Shown: positions 25,490 through 35,174 of the stretch, piece after piece
How the letters are laid out: every line of letters starts with the position of its first letter
How positions within the stretch are numbered: the first letter of the stretch is position 1
Source of the DNA: an uncultured SAR92 cluster bacterium
GTDB taxonomy: Bacteria; Pseudomonadota; Gammaproteobacteria; Pseudomonadales; Porticoccaceae
DNA length: 64,000 nt
Direction: 5' to 3'
NCBI GenBank assembly: GCA_902527245.1
Contig: CABZOI010000009.1
Location: 1-64,000, forward strand
The notes under the pieces: model-generated
Database searches by the model: none
What the model saw: the letters and a program-made list of their open reading frames with translations, nothing else
Told to the model about the DNA's origin: nothing
Position numbers and translations under genes: made by a program

Positions 25490-27448
25490 ATGGTGTTTAA
25501 AACAATAATAATAGTTTTCCAACTTTTTATTTTGACACTTTTTGTTGGATGTTCTGAAAAGAATGAGGTTTCAGTGCATAAAATTCCAGAACTTTCAAAT
25601 AAGATAGGCACTGAAGTCGCATGTGATTCCTTTGATTCAAATAGACAACCATTCTTTGGTGATCTTCATATACACACAAACTTCTCACATGACTCAGCAG
25701 CAAATGCTGTTGGAACCACACCCTATGACGCTAATCGATATGCTCAAGGAGAGAGTATACCGATGTTTCCATTAGACTCGAGTGGTAAACCTATTGGGGT
25801 CGCAAAAATAGATCGACCATTGGATTTTCTTGCGGTGACTGATCATGGTGAATTTTTAGGAGAAAGAGCACTGTGTGCAACTCCAGGATCACCAGCATTT
25901 GATAGTGAATTTTGTACTACTTTTCGAGTCGATGGAAGGCAAGGGATGATAATGCTCGCCGCAGTCTTAACAACAGAAAACCCGCAAAGATTAATAGATG
26001 TGTGTGGTGAGGATGGCTTACTGTGTAAAGAGTATGCGAAGACACCATGGCAAGAAATTCAACTAGCTGCTAATCAGGCAAATTCGCCCTGTGAGTTTTC
26101 AAGTTTCATTGGTTATGAGTATACGGGAACGCCCGGAACATCGAATTATCACCGGAATGTTATTTTTAGGAACAGTACTGTTCCCAATGAGCCAATAAGT
26201 TATATCGATGCACCCATTGATACGAAGCTTTGGTCTGCTCTTGACAAAGTGTGCCCATCTGACAGTGATTGTGACTATATTACGATTCCTCACAATACTA
26301 ATTTGGCTAATGGAAGAATGGCTCCATACATGAAAATTCCTGATGATTTAGACTCGAAAATTAAGTACTCGATGAAGAGGTTAGAAAGGGAGCCACTGAT
26401 GGAGATCTTTCAACATAAGGGTGGATCGGAGTGTATAAATGGGTTATCTGCAATCATTGGTGCGCCCGATGAGCTCTGCGATATAGAGGCGGTGAGAAGA
26501 TTTGGTGAAAACAAAACTTACATCACGAGAGACGAATCTTCAGATGAGTTAATTGCTCTCACTCAAGCATCTCAGGTGACACAAGAATGTGAAAATGGAG
26601 CAGTGGGTGATAATGGTATGTTGGGCGCTGGTTGCGTAGATCCCACAGACTTTCACAGATCAGCATTATTGATTGGATTAAAAGAGGAGCAAACGACTGA
26701 ATATAACCCCATAAAACTTGGTGTGATTGCATCCACTGATACTCATGTATCTAATCCAGGAAATGTGAAGGAATCGGATTGGGCTGGCTCAGTAGTGGGT
26801 GAAGGTACTCCTGTGGAAAGGTTGCAAAAAGGTATCCTCACCAGTGGAATTGATGGCAATCCAGGAGGATTAGCTGGTATATGGGCTGAGCAGAATACGA
26901 GAGATTCAATATTTAATGCATTGTTGAGAAAAGAGGTTTTTGGAACATCTGGACCAAGGATAAGACCGAGATTTTTTGCAGGGTGGAATATTAATGAAAA
27001 CCTTTGTAATGTCAATGAGATGATATCTGACGCATATGCCTCTGGAGTGCCTATGGGTGGTGATTTAATGCCATCGAGAAGTAAAAGTTTTCCAAAATTT
27101 TTAATGCACGCAGCAAAAGATCCAGAGGGCCTGAATATCGAAAGCATACAACTGGTGAAAGGATGGATCGATGAAGAAGGTAATATGAATACCAAGGTTA
27201 TTCCTGTTCTATCTGAAATAGGAGGGGCAGAGAGTTTATGTAAGGTCTATACAGACACTGAGTTTGAGAACTCTTTACCCTCTTATTACTACATGAGAGT
27301 CGTAGAGCCCGAATCCCCGAGATGGCATACCTATGATTGTGAGCGTCTTTCTGAAGATGATAGACCTGATGTTTGTACTAATGAAACGTATCCGTCTTTC
27401 ATACGAGAAATGGCATGGACTTCACCAATTTGGTATCGGCCCGAATGA
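25490..27448 (+). CDS. DUF3604 lipoprotein
   Basis: The protein starts with a lipoprotein signal ending LFVGC (Cys20), so it should be lipid-anchored and outside the cytoplasm. The body is the DUF3604 domain, seen by FGDLHIHTNFSHDS (PHP-like metal-binding histidines), LAVTDHGEF, the Asn/Cys-rich central region and ASTDTHVSNPG. The 652 residues match the family. The histidines suggest a metal-dependent hydrolase or phosphoesterase fold, but no activity is known to me. It is 27 bases downstream of the second GFA gene and 18 bases before the membrane-protein gene, all on the plus strand. Confidence 0.88.
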   Translation: MVFKTIIIVFQLFILTLFVGCSEKNEVSVHKIPELSNKIGTEVACDSFDSNRQPFFGDLHIHTNFSHDSAANAVGTTPYDANRYAQGESIPMFPLDSSGKPIGVAKIDRPLDFLAVTDHGEFLGERALCATPGSPAFDSEFCTTFRVDGRQGMIMLAAVLTTENPQRLIDVCGEDGLLCKEYAKTPWQEIQLAANQANSPCEFSSFIGYEYTGTPGTSNYHRNVIFRNSTVPNEPISYIDAPIDTKLWSALDKVCPSDSDCDYITIPHNTNLANGRMAPYMKIPDDLDSKIKYSMKRLEREPLMEIFQHKGGSECINGLSAIIGAPDELCDIEAVRRFGENKTYITRDESSDELIALTQASQVTQECENGAVGDNGMLGAGCVDPTDFHRSALLIGLKEEQTTEYNPIKLGVIASTDTHVSNPGNVKESDWAGSVVGEGTPVERLQKGILTSGIDGNPGGLAGIWAEQNTRDSIFNALLRKEVFGTSGPRIRPRFFAGWNINENLCNVNEMISDAYASGVPMGGDLMPSRSKSFPKFLMHAAKDPEGLNIESIQLVKGWIDEEGNMNTKVIPVLSEIGGAESLCKVYTDTEFENSLPSYYYMRVVEPESPRWHTYDCERLSEDDRPDVCTNETYPSFIREMAWTSPIWYRPE

Positions 27449-27466
27449 TTAGTAAGGGATAACTGA

Positions 27467-28315
27467 ATGACTGAAATGAGAAATCCATATGCAAACTTTG
27501 ACATAAAGCAAAAGATAAAGGCGGTTGTTTACACCGCGCTTCTTATTAATTTTGGATATTATATTTGGTTGGATATCTCTGTTGCGCAACATACATTATT
27601 TGAAGGAAGTAATCTTGGTGAAAGATTCAGAGCATTTACAACCACTATTGATTTGAGTGCTTGGATCATTCTTATTGCAGTATATGAGTTAGAAACGTAT
27701 GCGTTATCTGATGAAGCATTTACAAAAAATAAGATCTTGCTTCTAAATTTTATAAAGTTCATTTGTGTCTTGGGCATTGCGCATACACCTTATGCATACT
27801 ACGTTAATCTGATGGAGGTTTTGTCGGCTGTTGAAATTCAGGGAGTGAATGATTTGTGCCAACTCGTGGGTATGGAGAAGTCTTACGCTTTGAATATTAA
27901 CTACACTGAGATAACTGCCAACACATGCAAGAATCTCTCTGACGCATCACAATTTTTTTACAGTGATCCAAGAACAGCACTTATTGTTCAGGATGCTGTT
28001 GGACTTGACATTGAAACACATTTAGCAAGCGTGGATCTGGTTGAGTCGATTGCGTGGATTTTGATCATATTTGCCATCGAAATCAACGTCCGTTTACAAG
28101 ATAAAAATCAAGCCTCTGGAACTATTTTTTCGATAGTAAAATATACGAAGATAATCTCATATACTATTTTATGGTCTTTCTGTGGATACTGGATTTACTG
28201 GGGACATTATATGTTTGCGTGGGATGAGGCAATGTGGATAGCTGGATTTTTTGCTATCGAAATGAATCTATCTGAGTGGAGAAAAGAAATAAGATCAGAT
28301 GCGCAAGTTGAATAA
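27467..28315 (+). CDS. Multi-pass membrane protein, unknown
   Basis: A 282-residue protein with about six hydrophobic segments (near residues 17-33, 53-71, 87-107, 188-206, 226-245 and 248-265). I recognise no family. Two conserved-looking sites repeat in pattern, IDLSAWIILIAVYELE and VDLVESIAWILIIFAIE, and FFAIEMN near the C-terminus also holds an acidic residue in a membrane segment, so an internal duplication with buried Glu residues is likely. It follows DUF3604 and precedes the MOSC gene at ~18-base spacings, so it is probably in the same operon. Function unknown. Confidence 0.7.
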   Translation: MTEMRNPYANFDIKQKIKAVVYTALLINFGYYIWLDISVAQHTLFEGSNLGERFRAFTTTIDLSAWIILIAVYELETYALSDEAFTKNKILLLNFIKFICVLGIAHTPYAYYVNLMEVLSAVEIQGVNDLCQLVGMEKSYALNINYTEITANTCKNLSDASQFFYSDPRTALIVQDAVGLDIETHLASVDLVESIAWILIIFAIEINVRLQDKNQASGTIFSIVKYTKIISYTILWSFCGYWIYWGHYMFAWDEAMWIAGFFAIEMNLSEWRKEIRSDAQVE

Positions 28316-28334
28316 AAGTCCTTGAGGAGTATTT

Positions 28335-28919
28335 TTGAAGAAAATCATTGGAAAAATTGACTCTTTATTTCTCGGAGTTATGGGAGAGGAATTAATTAAG
28401 AGATCAGTAAAGCAACTGGAATTTCACTTGGATGGAATCATTGGTGATCGCCATGCAGGTTTTGAGAGAGTTACTTGGGAGGGTGATGATAAACAAGCTG
28501 CCGGAACAAAGCGAAGAAATGAGCGACAATGGTCGGCTATATCTAAAGAGGAGCTGAATAGCATAAGCGAAGAAATGGCTCTCAAAAATTCTCTAGTGGG
28601 TGGAGATATAGGCGTTAATTTCTGTGTTACAGGCGTTGCTAGTTTTTCTAAATTACCAAAAGGGACTATTCTCAGGTTTAAATCAGGATTAGAGTTATTG
28701 ATCGAGGAATACAATCCACCCTGCATGGGGATGTCAAAAAATCTTGCAAAACTCTATCAAACCATCGATGGAAAAAGGTTAGACGATAACAAGTTCATTG
28801 AAGTCTCAAAATATACCAGAGGAGTTGTCGGAATTGTTGAAGTTCCCGGTATTATGATTCAGGGTGATGAGGTAGAAATACTTCCATACGCTGAACCGAA
28901 ATGGATTAAAAATCAGTAG
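28335..28919 (+). CDS. MOSC-domain protein
   Basis: This is a MOSC-domain (molybdenum cofactor sulfurase C-terminal) protein of 194 residues, with GDRHAGFER, a glycine-rich core (VGGDIGVNFCVTG) and the family's conserved cysteine in NPPCMGMS. Stand-alone MOSC proteins bind molybdopterin-sulfur or reduce N-hydroxylated compounds (YiiM-type). Reduction of N-hydroxylated amines would fit the surroundings. It starts with TTG at 28335 after GAGGAG and ends 72 bases before a new promoter-like region. Confidence 0.87.
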   Translation: MKKIIGKIDSLFLGVMGEELIKRSVKQLEFHLDGIIGDRHAGFERVTWEGDDKQAAGTKRRNERQWSAISKEELNSISEEMALKNSLVGGDIGVNFCVTGVASFSKLPKGTILRFKSGLELLIEEYNPPCMGMSKNLAKLYQTIDGKRLDDNKFIEVSKYTRGVVGIVEVPGIMIQGDEVEILPYAEPKWIKNQ

Positions 28920-28934
28920 ACACTAAGCTCATAA

Positions 28935-28953
28935 AGGTTACTATAATTAACCT
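28935..28953 (+). promoter_or_regulatory. TATAAT inside a palindrome before the DUF5916 gene
   Basis: AGGTTA (28935-28940) and TAACCT (28948-28953) are exact reverse complements, and a perfect TATAAT -10 (28942-28947) lies between them. A TAGACA at 28917-28922 could serve as -35 with a 19-base spacer. A repressor bound here would cover the -10, so this may be a regulated promoter for the gene at 28992. Confidence 0.5.
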
Positions 28954-28991
28954 ACAAAAAATTATTCACTCATCAACACGCGGCGATTACT

Positions 28992-31256
28992 TTGATTCGA
29001 TTATCAACAGCTCTGATCTTGTTTGGTTGTCTGATTGGCTCCTCTAATGCTTTAAGAGCTGAAATTATTATTGATGGAATTATTGACGAAATCGAGTGGA
29101 ATGATGCTCAGGTATTTGACGAGTTTGTCACTGTGGAGCCTCTTAGTGGTGACTCTGCAAAGTATAAGACAGAAGTTAAATTATTAACCAATCCTCAAGG
29201 TATTTATGTTGCCTTTTTAAATTATCAACCGCCGTCCGTTAAAAGAGTCGATAGAAGATTTGCTCGAGATAAGGAAATAAAAGGTGATCGAAATATTCTA
29301 AGTATAGACTTTGATGGCAATCAACTTACTGGCTACGATTTTACAGTTGGATCAGCGAATTCAATGCAAGATGGAATTTTGGCAAATGATAAATATCGAA
29401 GAGATTGGGACGGAATCTGGTACTCAGCTACATCAAGTGATGAAAACTATTGGTATAGCGAGATCCACATTCCCTGGTCTATCGCTCCCATGACAAAAGC
29501 AGTGTCTGGGAAAAAAGAGATGAGTTTTTGGTTCTCTCGTGTTGTCTATGATGAATCATTGCGATTCGCTTTTCCGGATGCTTTTTACAGCAGAAATACT
29601 TTTATTCAAGATTGGCATAGAGTGGAAGTTAATCAAGAAGATAGTAGTTCTTTCGAAGTGTATCCATATTTTAGCTATACACATAACCTCCATGATAGTG
29701 GGAGTGATACATATTCGAATGACAAAAAAACTGGCCTCGATTTTATCTGGCGCCCAAATAATAGTATCCAACTTACGGGAACCGTAAGGCCAGATTTTGG
29801 TCAAGTTGAGAGTGATGATTTAGTTGTTAACTTTTCCGCTTTTGAAACTTTTATGTCGGAGAAACGGCCATTTTTTACAGAGAACCAGGGATTGTTTAAT
29901 AGCGAGATGCCAAACGAGGATGTAATTTTATACACTCGCCGCATAGGTTCAGGTTACGGAAATGTGCAGGGATTGCCAATGGAGATAGATTTTGCGACCA
30001 AGTTTACGAGGTATTCAGATGATTTCGATTTGGGTGTCTTTTACGTTCGAGAGGATGATGGGTCGAATTTTGATGGTTCTGAATATCTATCAAGCCGAGT
30101 TCAGAGGAAGTCGGGGGACCTTGCTGTTGGACATAGGATGACTTATGTAAACCATTCCAATATTCAGAGGGAAGCAATGGTAAATGTGGTTGATTCAGAG
30201 TGGCAGATTTCTGACGAAACCCAAGTACTAGTGCATTTACTGCATAGTGACATAAAGCAAGAAGTTGAAAATGAGGATGAGACAACTAGTGATTTTGCAG
30301 GGTGGATTAGTTGGCGATATGAACCATCGGATGAGTATTCTTACATTCTCTATTATAGTCGTTACGGAGAAGAATTTGATTTGAATGATCTCGGCTATAT
30401 GAGGAGACGAGACTACAATGAATGGTATGCAAATTTTCAAAGAAATTGGAATCAAAATTTGTATTTTAAAAGTCTTTTATCAGCATTTATTAAAACAGAA
30501 TTTGGTGGGTCTAAAAACAATGCTGGGAAGCGCCTCGAGTTATGGTGGAATGCGGACGCTGAACTCGCTTTTAGAAGTACTGCAAAAGTAAATTTTAATG
30601 CGGGAACGCAGGCTTCTGGCTGGGACAATCTGTTAACTCGGAATAATGGTGAGTTTATTAAACCTGGCCAAAAATGGGGTTCAATCTCCTTTACGGGTCC
30701 TCAAGGTGGTAATCTTACGTATTTCCTATCGGCCGGATATGAGACTGATGGTTTGCGAGACTTAAATACAAGTCTAACCGCTGGATTAGGATTCTATGTC
30801 AGTGACAATCTTACTTTGGGCAGTAATGCTACGATAAAAAACTTTAAGGAATGGTTGATATGGGATTCAGAGATCGAAAGGTTGACCAACTATGAGGCAG
30901 ATTTAAAAACATTAAATCTCTCTGCAGATTGGAATCCTTCAGATGATCATGAGCTCAGAGTAAAGTTTCAGTGGGCATCAGTTGATGCGATACTTTCGGA
31001 AGTATACGAAATTAGTTCAAATGGGCGATTAGAGGCATCGGCGTCGCTGGCGGGTAATTTTAGTTTTGCTGATACTGCTTTACAAATTAGATATCGTTAT
31101 AGAATAGGGCCACTTTCGGATGCATATTTGGTGTACAGCAGGGGCGGATATTATGGAAGCGAGAGCGGAAACGAAGGATCTGGAAATCTATTTGAATACG
31201 GATGGGACAATGTGCAGGTAGAATCCCTTATTTTTAAAGTAAGACTTGCGTTTTGA
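28992..31256 (+). CDS. DUF5916 outer-membrane protein with CBM9-like domain
   Basis: The protein has a signal peptide (about residues 1-23), then a CBM9-like beta-sandwich domain (IDGIIDEIEW near residue 26, ending in the WSIAPM region), then a large DUF5916 domain with the marker EKRPFFTENQG around residue 292-302, and a C-terminal beta-barrel-like part ending in aromatic FKVRLAF. It starts with TTG at 28992. Such proteins sit in the outer membrane; their cargo or enzyme activity is unknown. A palindromic promoter element lies upstream. Length of 754 residues fits the family. Confidence 0.85.
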   Translation: MIRLSTALILFGCLIGSSNALRAEIIIDGIIDEIEWNDAQVFDEFVTVEPLSGDSAKYKTEVKLLTNPQGIYVAFLNYQPPSVKRVDRRFARDKEIKGDRNILSIDFDGNQLTGYDFTVGSANSMQDGILANDKYRRDWDGIWYSATSSDENYWYSEIHIPWSIAPMTKAVSGKKEMSFWFSRVVYDESLRFAFPDAFYSRNTFIQDWHRVEVNQEDSSSFEVYPYFSYTHNLHDSGSDTYSNDKKTGLDFIWRPNNSIQLTGTVRPDFGQVESDDLVVNFSAFETFMSEKRPFFTENQGLFNSEMPNEDVILYTRRIGSGYGNVQGLPMEIDFATKFTRYSDDFDLGVFYVREDDGSNFDGSEYLSSRVQRKSGDLAVGHRMTYVNHSNIQREAMVNVVDSEWQISDETQVLVHLLHSDIKQEVENEDETTSDFAGWISWRYEPSDEYSYILYYSRYGEEFDLNDLGYMRRRDYNEWYANFQRNWNQNLYFKSLLSAFIKTEFGGSKNNAGKRLELWWNADAELAFRSTAKVNFNAGTQASGWDNLLTRNNGEFIKPGQKWGSISFTGPQGGNLTYFLSAGYETDGLRDLNTSLTAGLGFYVSDNLTLGSNATIKNFKEWLIWDSEIERLTNYEADLKTLNLSADWNPSDDHELRVKFQWASVDAILSEVYEISSNGRLEASASLAGNFSFADTALQIRYRYRIGPLSDAYLVYSRGGYYGSESGNEGSGNLFEYGWDNVQVESLIFKVRLAF

Positions 31257-31293
31257 ATATTTTAGAACACTCACATAACTCGTATCTCCTACT

Positions 31294-32577
31294 ATGACAA
31301 TAAATTCGCATCAAGATCATACGGCCTCATACTATGCGGCCACTGCAAACAAGCAAACCGTTTATGAACAATTAAATGGGCATAAAAAAACTGATGTCAG
31401 TGTTATTGGCGCTGGTTTTACCGGTATCTCAACAGCCCTTCATTTGGCTGAGAGAGGCTATAAAGTTCATGTTTTAGAGGCAAATAAAGTTGGATGGGGC
31501 GCCTCTGGACGAAATGGAGGACAGATGATTGGAGGCATTTCTGGTGAGTCTAGACTTTCACGTGACCTCTCAAAAATTAATGAAAAAATTGTGTTTGAAA
31601 TGGGGTGGCAGGGTCACAAAATCATTAGGGATAGAGTTAAAAAATACAATATTAAGTGTGATTTGAAAAATGGATATATTGATGTTGCTATTAAACCAAA
31701 ACATGTCAGAGATTTAGAAAATTACTCTAAAGTATTAGATGAATATAATTTTGATTTTGGGCAAGAACTGCTAAATCGGGATGAAGTTCGTGAGACATTA
31801 GGTACAGAAAAATATATAGGTGGGTTAAAAATTAATTATAACGGTCATTTGCATCCTCTTAATCTATGTATTGGTGAGGCTGATGCTGCAAGTGATCTTG
31901 GAGTAGTTATAAATGAAAAGTCTCCAGTTACAAAAATTATCCATGGTGCAAAACCAGTTGTAGAAACGTCAAAAGGTTCAGTAGAGGCTGACTTTGTTGT
32001 ATTAGCTGGAAATGCGTACCACTTTCTTGAACCAAAATTACGCGGTGCTGTTCTTCCCGTAAAGAGTTTTATAATTGGCTCAGAGCCACTATCAACTGAT
32101 TTGGTTAATAGAATAAACCCACAAGATTTAGCAGTTTGCGATCCAAATTATATTCTTGAATATTTTAGGCTCAGCGCCGACAAAAGATTATTGTTTGGGA
32201 GAAGATTTCCATATTTTGGTGATAATCCGGATATAATCAAAAAGGCTTTAATTCCGAAAATGCTGCAAGTATATCCTATATTAAAGAATACAGAGTTTGA
32301 ATTTGGATGGGGAGGCACCATAGGAGTGACAGTCAACAGAGTGCCTCAACTAGGTAGAATTAGTGATAATGTTTTTTACTCACAGGGATACTCGGGTCAT
32401 GGTGTCAATGTAACTCATCTTGCAGGACAGATAATGGCAGATATCGTTGGAGGAACAGCTGAAAGGTTCGATGTTTTTTCCAAGATTAAACCTGTTATAT
32501 TTCCAGGACAGCATTTATTTAGGAATCAGCTTGTTTCGCTAGGAATGCTCTATTATCGGTTGATTGATGCACTTTAG
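31294..32577 (+). CDS. PuuB-like FAD-dependent amine oxidase (copy 1)
   Basis: This is a DAO-superfamily flavoprotein like gamma-glutamylputrescine oxidase PuuB/OrdL. The FAD-binding motif is VIGAGFTGISTALHLAERG near residue 37-55, followed by WGASGRNGGQMIGG, the usual PuuB signature. Conserved blocks LHPLNLCIGEAD and GWGGTIGVTVNRVPQLG follow. These enzymes oxidise the amine of a glutamylated or free amine to an aldehyde, or oxidise N-methyl amino acids. The protein at 50428-51717 is a paralogue (427 and 429 aa). It is followed after 25 bases by the spermidine-dehydrogenase-like gene, so both may serve the same substrate class. Confidence 0.88.
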   Translation: MTINSHQDHTASYYAATANKQTVYEQLNGHKKTDVSVIGAGFTGISTALHLAERGYKVHVLEANKVGWGASGRNGGQMIGGISGESRLSRDLSKINEKIVFEMGWQGHKIIRDRVKKYNIKCDLKNGYIDVAIKPKHVRDLENYSKVLDEYNFDFGQELLNRDEVRETLGTEKYIGGLKINYNGHLHPLNLCIGEADAASDLGVVINEKSPVTKIIHGAKPVVETSKGSVEADFVVLAGNAYHFLEPKLRGAVLPVKSFIIGSEPLSTDLVNRINPQDLAVCDPNYILEYFRLSADKRLLFGRRFPYFGDNPDIIKKALIPKMLQVYPILKNTEFEFGWGGTIGVTVNRVPQLGRISDNVFYSQGYSGHGVNVTHLAGQIMADIVGGTAERFDVFSKIKPVIFPGQHLFRNQLVSLGMLYYRLIDAL

Positions 32578-32602
32578 ATAAAGAATCAAATGTCTTTTAT
32601 TT

Positions 32603-34519
32603 ATGAATAAACGTGACAAATTTTTAGGCCTTGGAAATAAAATAACGCGTCGCGATTTTATGCAAGGTGTAGCAGGATTCTCAGCGTCTCTTGCTGTCAG
32701 TAAAGCTTTTGGTGAAAAAAAAAGCACTTGGCTTGCTGATGAAACGGATTACAAAATTTATCCTCCAGGATTAACCGGATTACGCGGAAATCACGCTGGC
32801 TCCTTTGAAGCGATGCATTCCCTTGCGCGGCATGGAAACAAATCTTGGCCTCAAGCAAAAACAGATTCCTACAAGCACTACGACTTGATAGTAGTTGGTG
32901 CAGGAATTAGTGGATTAAGTGCAGCTTATTATTTTAAAAAAGATCGTCCAAATGCAGAGGTTTTAATTTTAGATAATCATGATGATTTTGGCGGGCACGC
33001 AAAACGTAACGAATTTCAAGTGGATAAAAATTCTCTGATCGGATATGGGGGTGCGCAAACAATGCAAGAACCCTCTGGATATAGTCAAATTGTCAAAGAC
33101 TTATTAACTGATCTCGGTGTAGATTTCGATGTATTTTATGGTGCTTATGACCAAAATTTTTTTAAAGATAATAATCTTAGAGCAGGAATTTTTTTTGATG
33201 AGAAGAGTTGGGGCAGTAAGACATTGGTTCAATATGATCTGGGTTGTTTTGATGATTTTATACCCCTTAAAAAAAATAAGTTGTCAGCAAAAGAAGCGGT
33301 TGATGAAATGCCGATATCTGAGCCAGCAAAAGAGCAACTAATTTTTTTGCTTACATGTAAAGAGGATCAAATTGCGCATATTCCAGCGGGAAGGAAAAGG
33401 GATTATTTATATCAGATTAGTTATCAGGAATTCTTAAAAAAAGATTTGAAAATTACCGAGGATGAAGTCTTTTCTGTTCTTCAAGATTTAAGTATCGACT
33501 CGGGAGTAGGAATTGATTCAGTGAGTGCTTTGGGGGCACTTGACTATGCAGGTCTACCTGGTTGGTACGCTGCGGGTCTTCCTGAAGCTGAACAATCAGA
33601 ACCATATATCCATCATTTTCCAGACGGAAATTCGACGATAGCGAGAAAATTAGTTTGCCGCTTGATTCCTGATTTGGTTTCAGGTAATTCTTTAGAAAAT
33701 CTTATTACGGCAAAACTAGATTATGGACTCTTGGATGACCCACGAAATGATGTATCTGTGCGACTTAATAGCACGGTCATTAATGTACAAAATAACAAAT
33801 CTGCAGGAGGAACAGTTACTGTTTCTTATGTAAGAGATAATCAATTGGAGAAAGTTTCAGCATCGAAATGTATATTAGCATGCAACAGTAATGTAATTCC
33901 TTTCATCTGTCCTGAGCTGCCTGACAAACAAAAAGAGGCTCTTGCCTTCCAAGTTAAGGTGCCAATTCTTTATACCAACGTGGCCGTAAAAAGTTGGGAG
34001 GCATGGAAAAACTTAGGTATTGGAGCTATGGTTTGTCCCGGAAGCTATCATATCGTTTCAATGTTAGATTTCCCTGTTACTTATGGAAATTACGAGTTTT
34101 CTCGTAATGAGAGAGAGCCGATTGTGATTCATATGGAGAGGTTTCCTCATTCTTATGGATCTAATTTGAGTGCTCGTGAACAATACAAATTGGGTAGGTA
34201 TGAACTTTTAACAACACCTTTTGAAACGATCGAGAGGAATGTAAGAGAGCAACTAGAGAGTAGTTTAAGCGAAGGAGGATTTAATGCTGCTAAGGATATT
34301 TTGGGTATAACGGTCAATCGATGGTCACACGGATATTCTTATTGGTACAATCCACTTTTCGATCCTATTTACGATGATTACAATGACTCCAGATATCCTC
34401 ATATTATCGGACGGAAAAAGTATGGAAATATTACGATAGCAAATGCAGATTCTGCGGCAAATGCAATGCTAGAGTCTGCAATTGAAGAGGCGTATAGAGC
34501 TGTGTCAGAGCTAATTTAA
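32603..34519 (+). CDS. Tat-exported spermidine-dehydrogenase-like FAD protein
   Basis: The N-terminus has a twin-arginine signal (ITRRDFMQG, residues ~14-22, then a hydrophobic stretch), so this flavoprotein is probably exported folded to the periplasm. FAD binding is in VVGAGISGLSAAYYF near residue 98-112, followed by LILDNHDDFGGHAKRNEF, a signature I associate with the SpdH (spermidine dehydrogenase) family. Its 638 residues match SpdH length. Spermidine dehydrogenase cuts spermidine to an aminoaldehyde plus a diamine. The gene lies between a PuuB-like oxidase and an Asp/Asn-hydroxylase-like gene. The polyamine assignment is supported by context; other amine substrates remain possible. Confidence 0.8.
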   Translation: MNKRDKFLGLGNKITRRDFMQGVAGFSASLAVSKAFGEKKSTWLADETDYKIYPPGLTGLRGNHAGSFEAMHSLARHGNKSWPQAKTDSYKHYDLIVVGAGISGLSAAYYFKKDRPNAEVLILDNHDDFGGHAKRNEFQVDKNSLIGYGGAQTMQEPSGYSQIVKDLLTDLGVDFDVFYGAYDQNFFKDNNLRAGIFFDEKSWGSKTLVQYDLGCFDDFIPLKKNKLSAKEAVDEMPISEPAKEQLIFLLTCKEDQIAHIPAGRKRDYLYQISYQEFLKKDLKITEDEVFSVLQDLSIDSGVGIDSVSALGALDYAGLPGWYAAGLPEAEQSEPYIHHFPDGNSTIARKLVCRLIPDLVSGNSLENLITAKLDYGLLDDPRNDVSVRLNSTVINVQNNKSAGGTVTVSYVRDNQLEKVSASKCILACNSNVIPFICPELPDKQKEALAFQVKVPILYTNVAVKSWEAWKNLGIGAMVCPGSYHIVSMLDFPVTYGNYEFSRNEREPIVIHMERFPHSYGSNLSAREQYKLGRYELLTTPFETIERNVREQLESSLSEGGFNAAKDILGITVNRWSHGYSYWYNPLFDPIYDDYNDSRYPHIIGRKKYGNITIANADSAANAMLESAIEEAYRAVSELI

Positions 34520-34591
34520 CGCGCTTTTGAACATTGAAATTGATTGGATAAAATCCGATAATGACGCCAACGATTAAACTCGGAGAGAAAT

Positions 34592-35158
34592 ATGGATATT
34601 GGAGTTCCTGTAAAAGAGCTCGGCGAAATTGAAGTGGCGCCACTAATCGATGCGATCATGAATATCGATACCGAGGCTTGGTTTGCCAACAATCACAGGC
34701 AGAACGCTTATGAGGTTCATGCCCAAACTCAGTCACTTGTAATGTTATTTGTTGACACCAAGGCTTGGCCAACTGTCAAAGTGACAAAAGAGAGTGCCTG
34801 GGATCAACTATCTGATGTTGCGTTACCAATTATGAACTCTATTTTGGAGAAATATTATCCTCCTGGTGGGAAGGTAATTAGAGCAATGGCTGCAAAGCTA
34901 GTATCGGGAGGAGTTATTAAGCCTCATGTTGATAGTCACCAGTCGTTTCACGTAGGACACAGAATCCACATACCGATAACAGCCAATCCCAGAGTCCGTT
35001 TTATGATCGATGGACGACCTCATCGGTTTGAGATAGGAAAGGCATATGAGCTAAATAATCAGATTCAGCATAGCGTAATTAATAAAGGAAAAGATGATCG
35101 CATAAACTTTATATTCGATTACGTACCACCCGCTGAGCTAGAAAAGTTGGCCAGTTAG
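34592..35158 (+). CDS. Aspartyl/asparaginyl beta-hydroxylase-like oxygenase
   Basis: The protein has the AspH/LpxO-type cupin: a His in IKPHVDSH near residue 108-115, HRIHIPIT, a second ligand His in QIQHSVIN near 165-172, and an Arg-containing strand close to the C-terminus (RINFIFDY). These enzymes use 2-oxoglutarate, Fe(II) and O2 to hydroxylate peptides, lipids or small molecules. Its 188 residues are near the minimum size for the domain. The start follows GGAGAGAAAT, and it ends 16 bases before the convergent PotI gene. The substrate is not clear; an amino acid or lipid hydroxylation is equally possible. Confidence 0.84.
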   Translation: MDIGVPVKELGEIEVAPLIDAIMNIDTEAWFANNHRQNAYEVHAQTQSLVMLFVDTKAWPTVKVTKESAWDQLSDVALPIMNSILEKYYPPGGKVIRAMAAKLVSGGVIKPHVDSHQSFHVGHRIHIPITANPRVRFMIDGRPHRFEIGKAYELNNQIQHSVINKGKDDRINFIFDYVPPAELEKLAS

Positions 35159-35174
35159 ACTCAAAACTTCTGCT

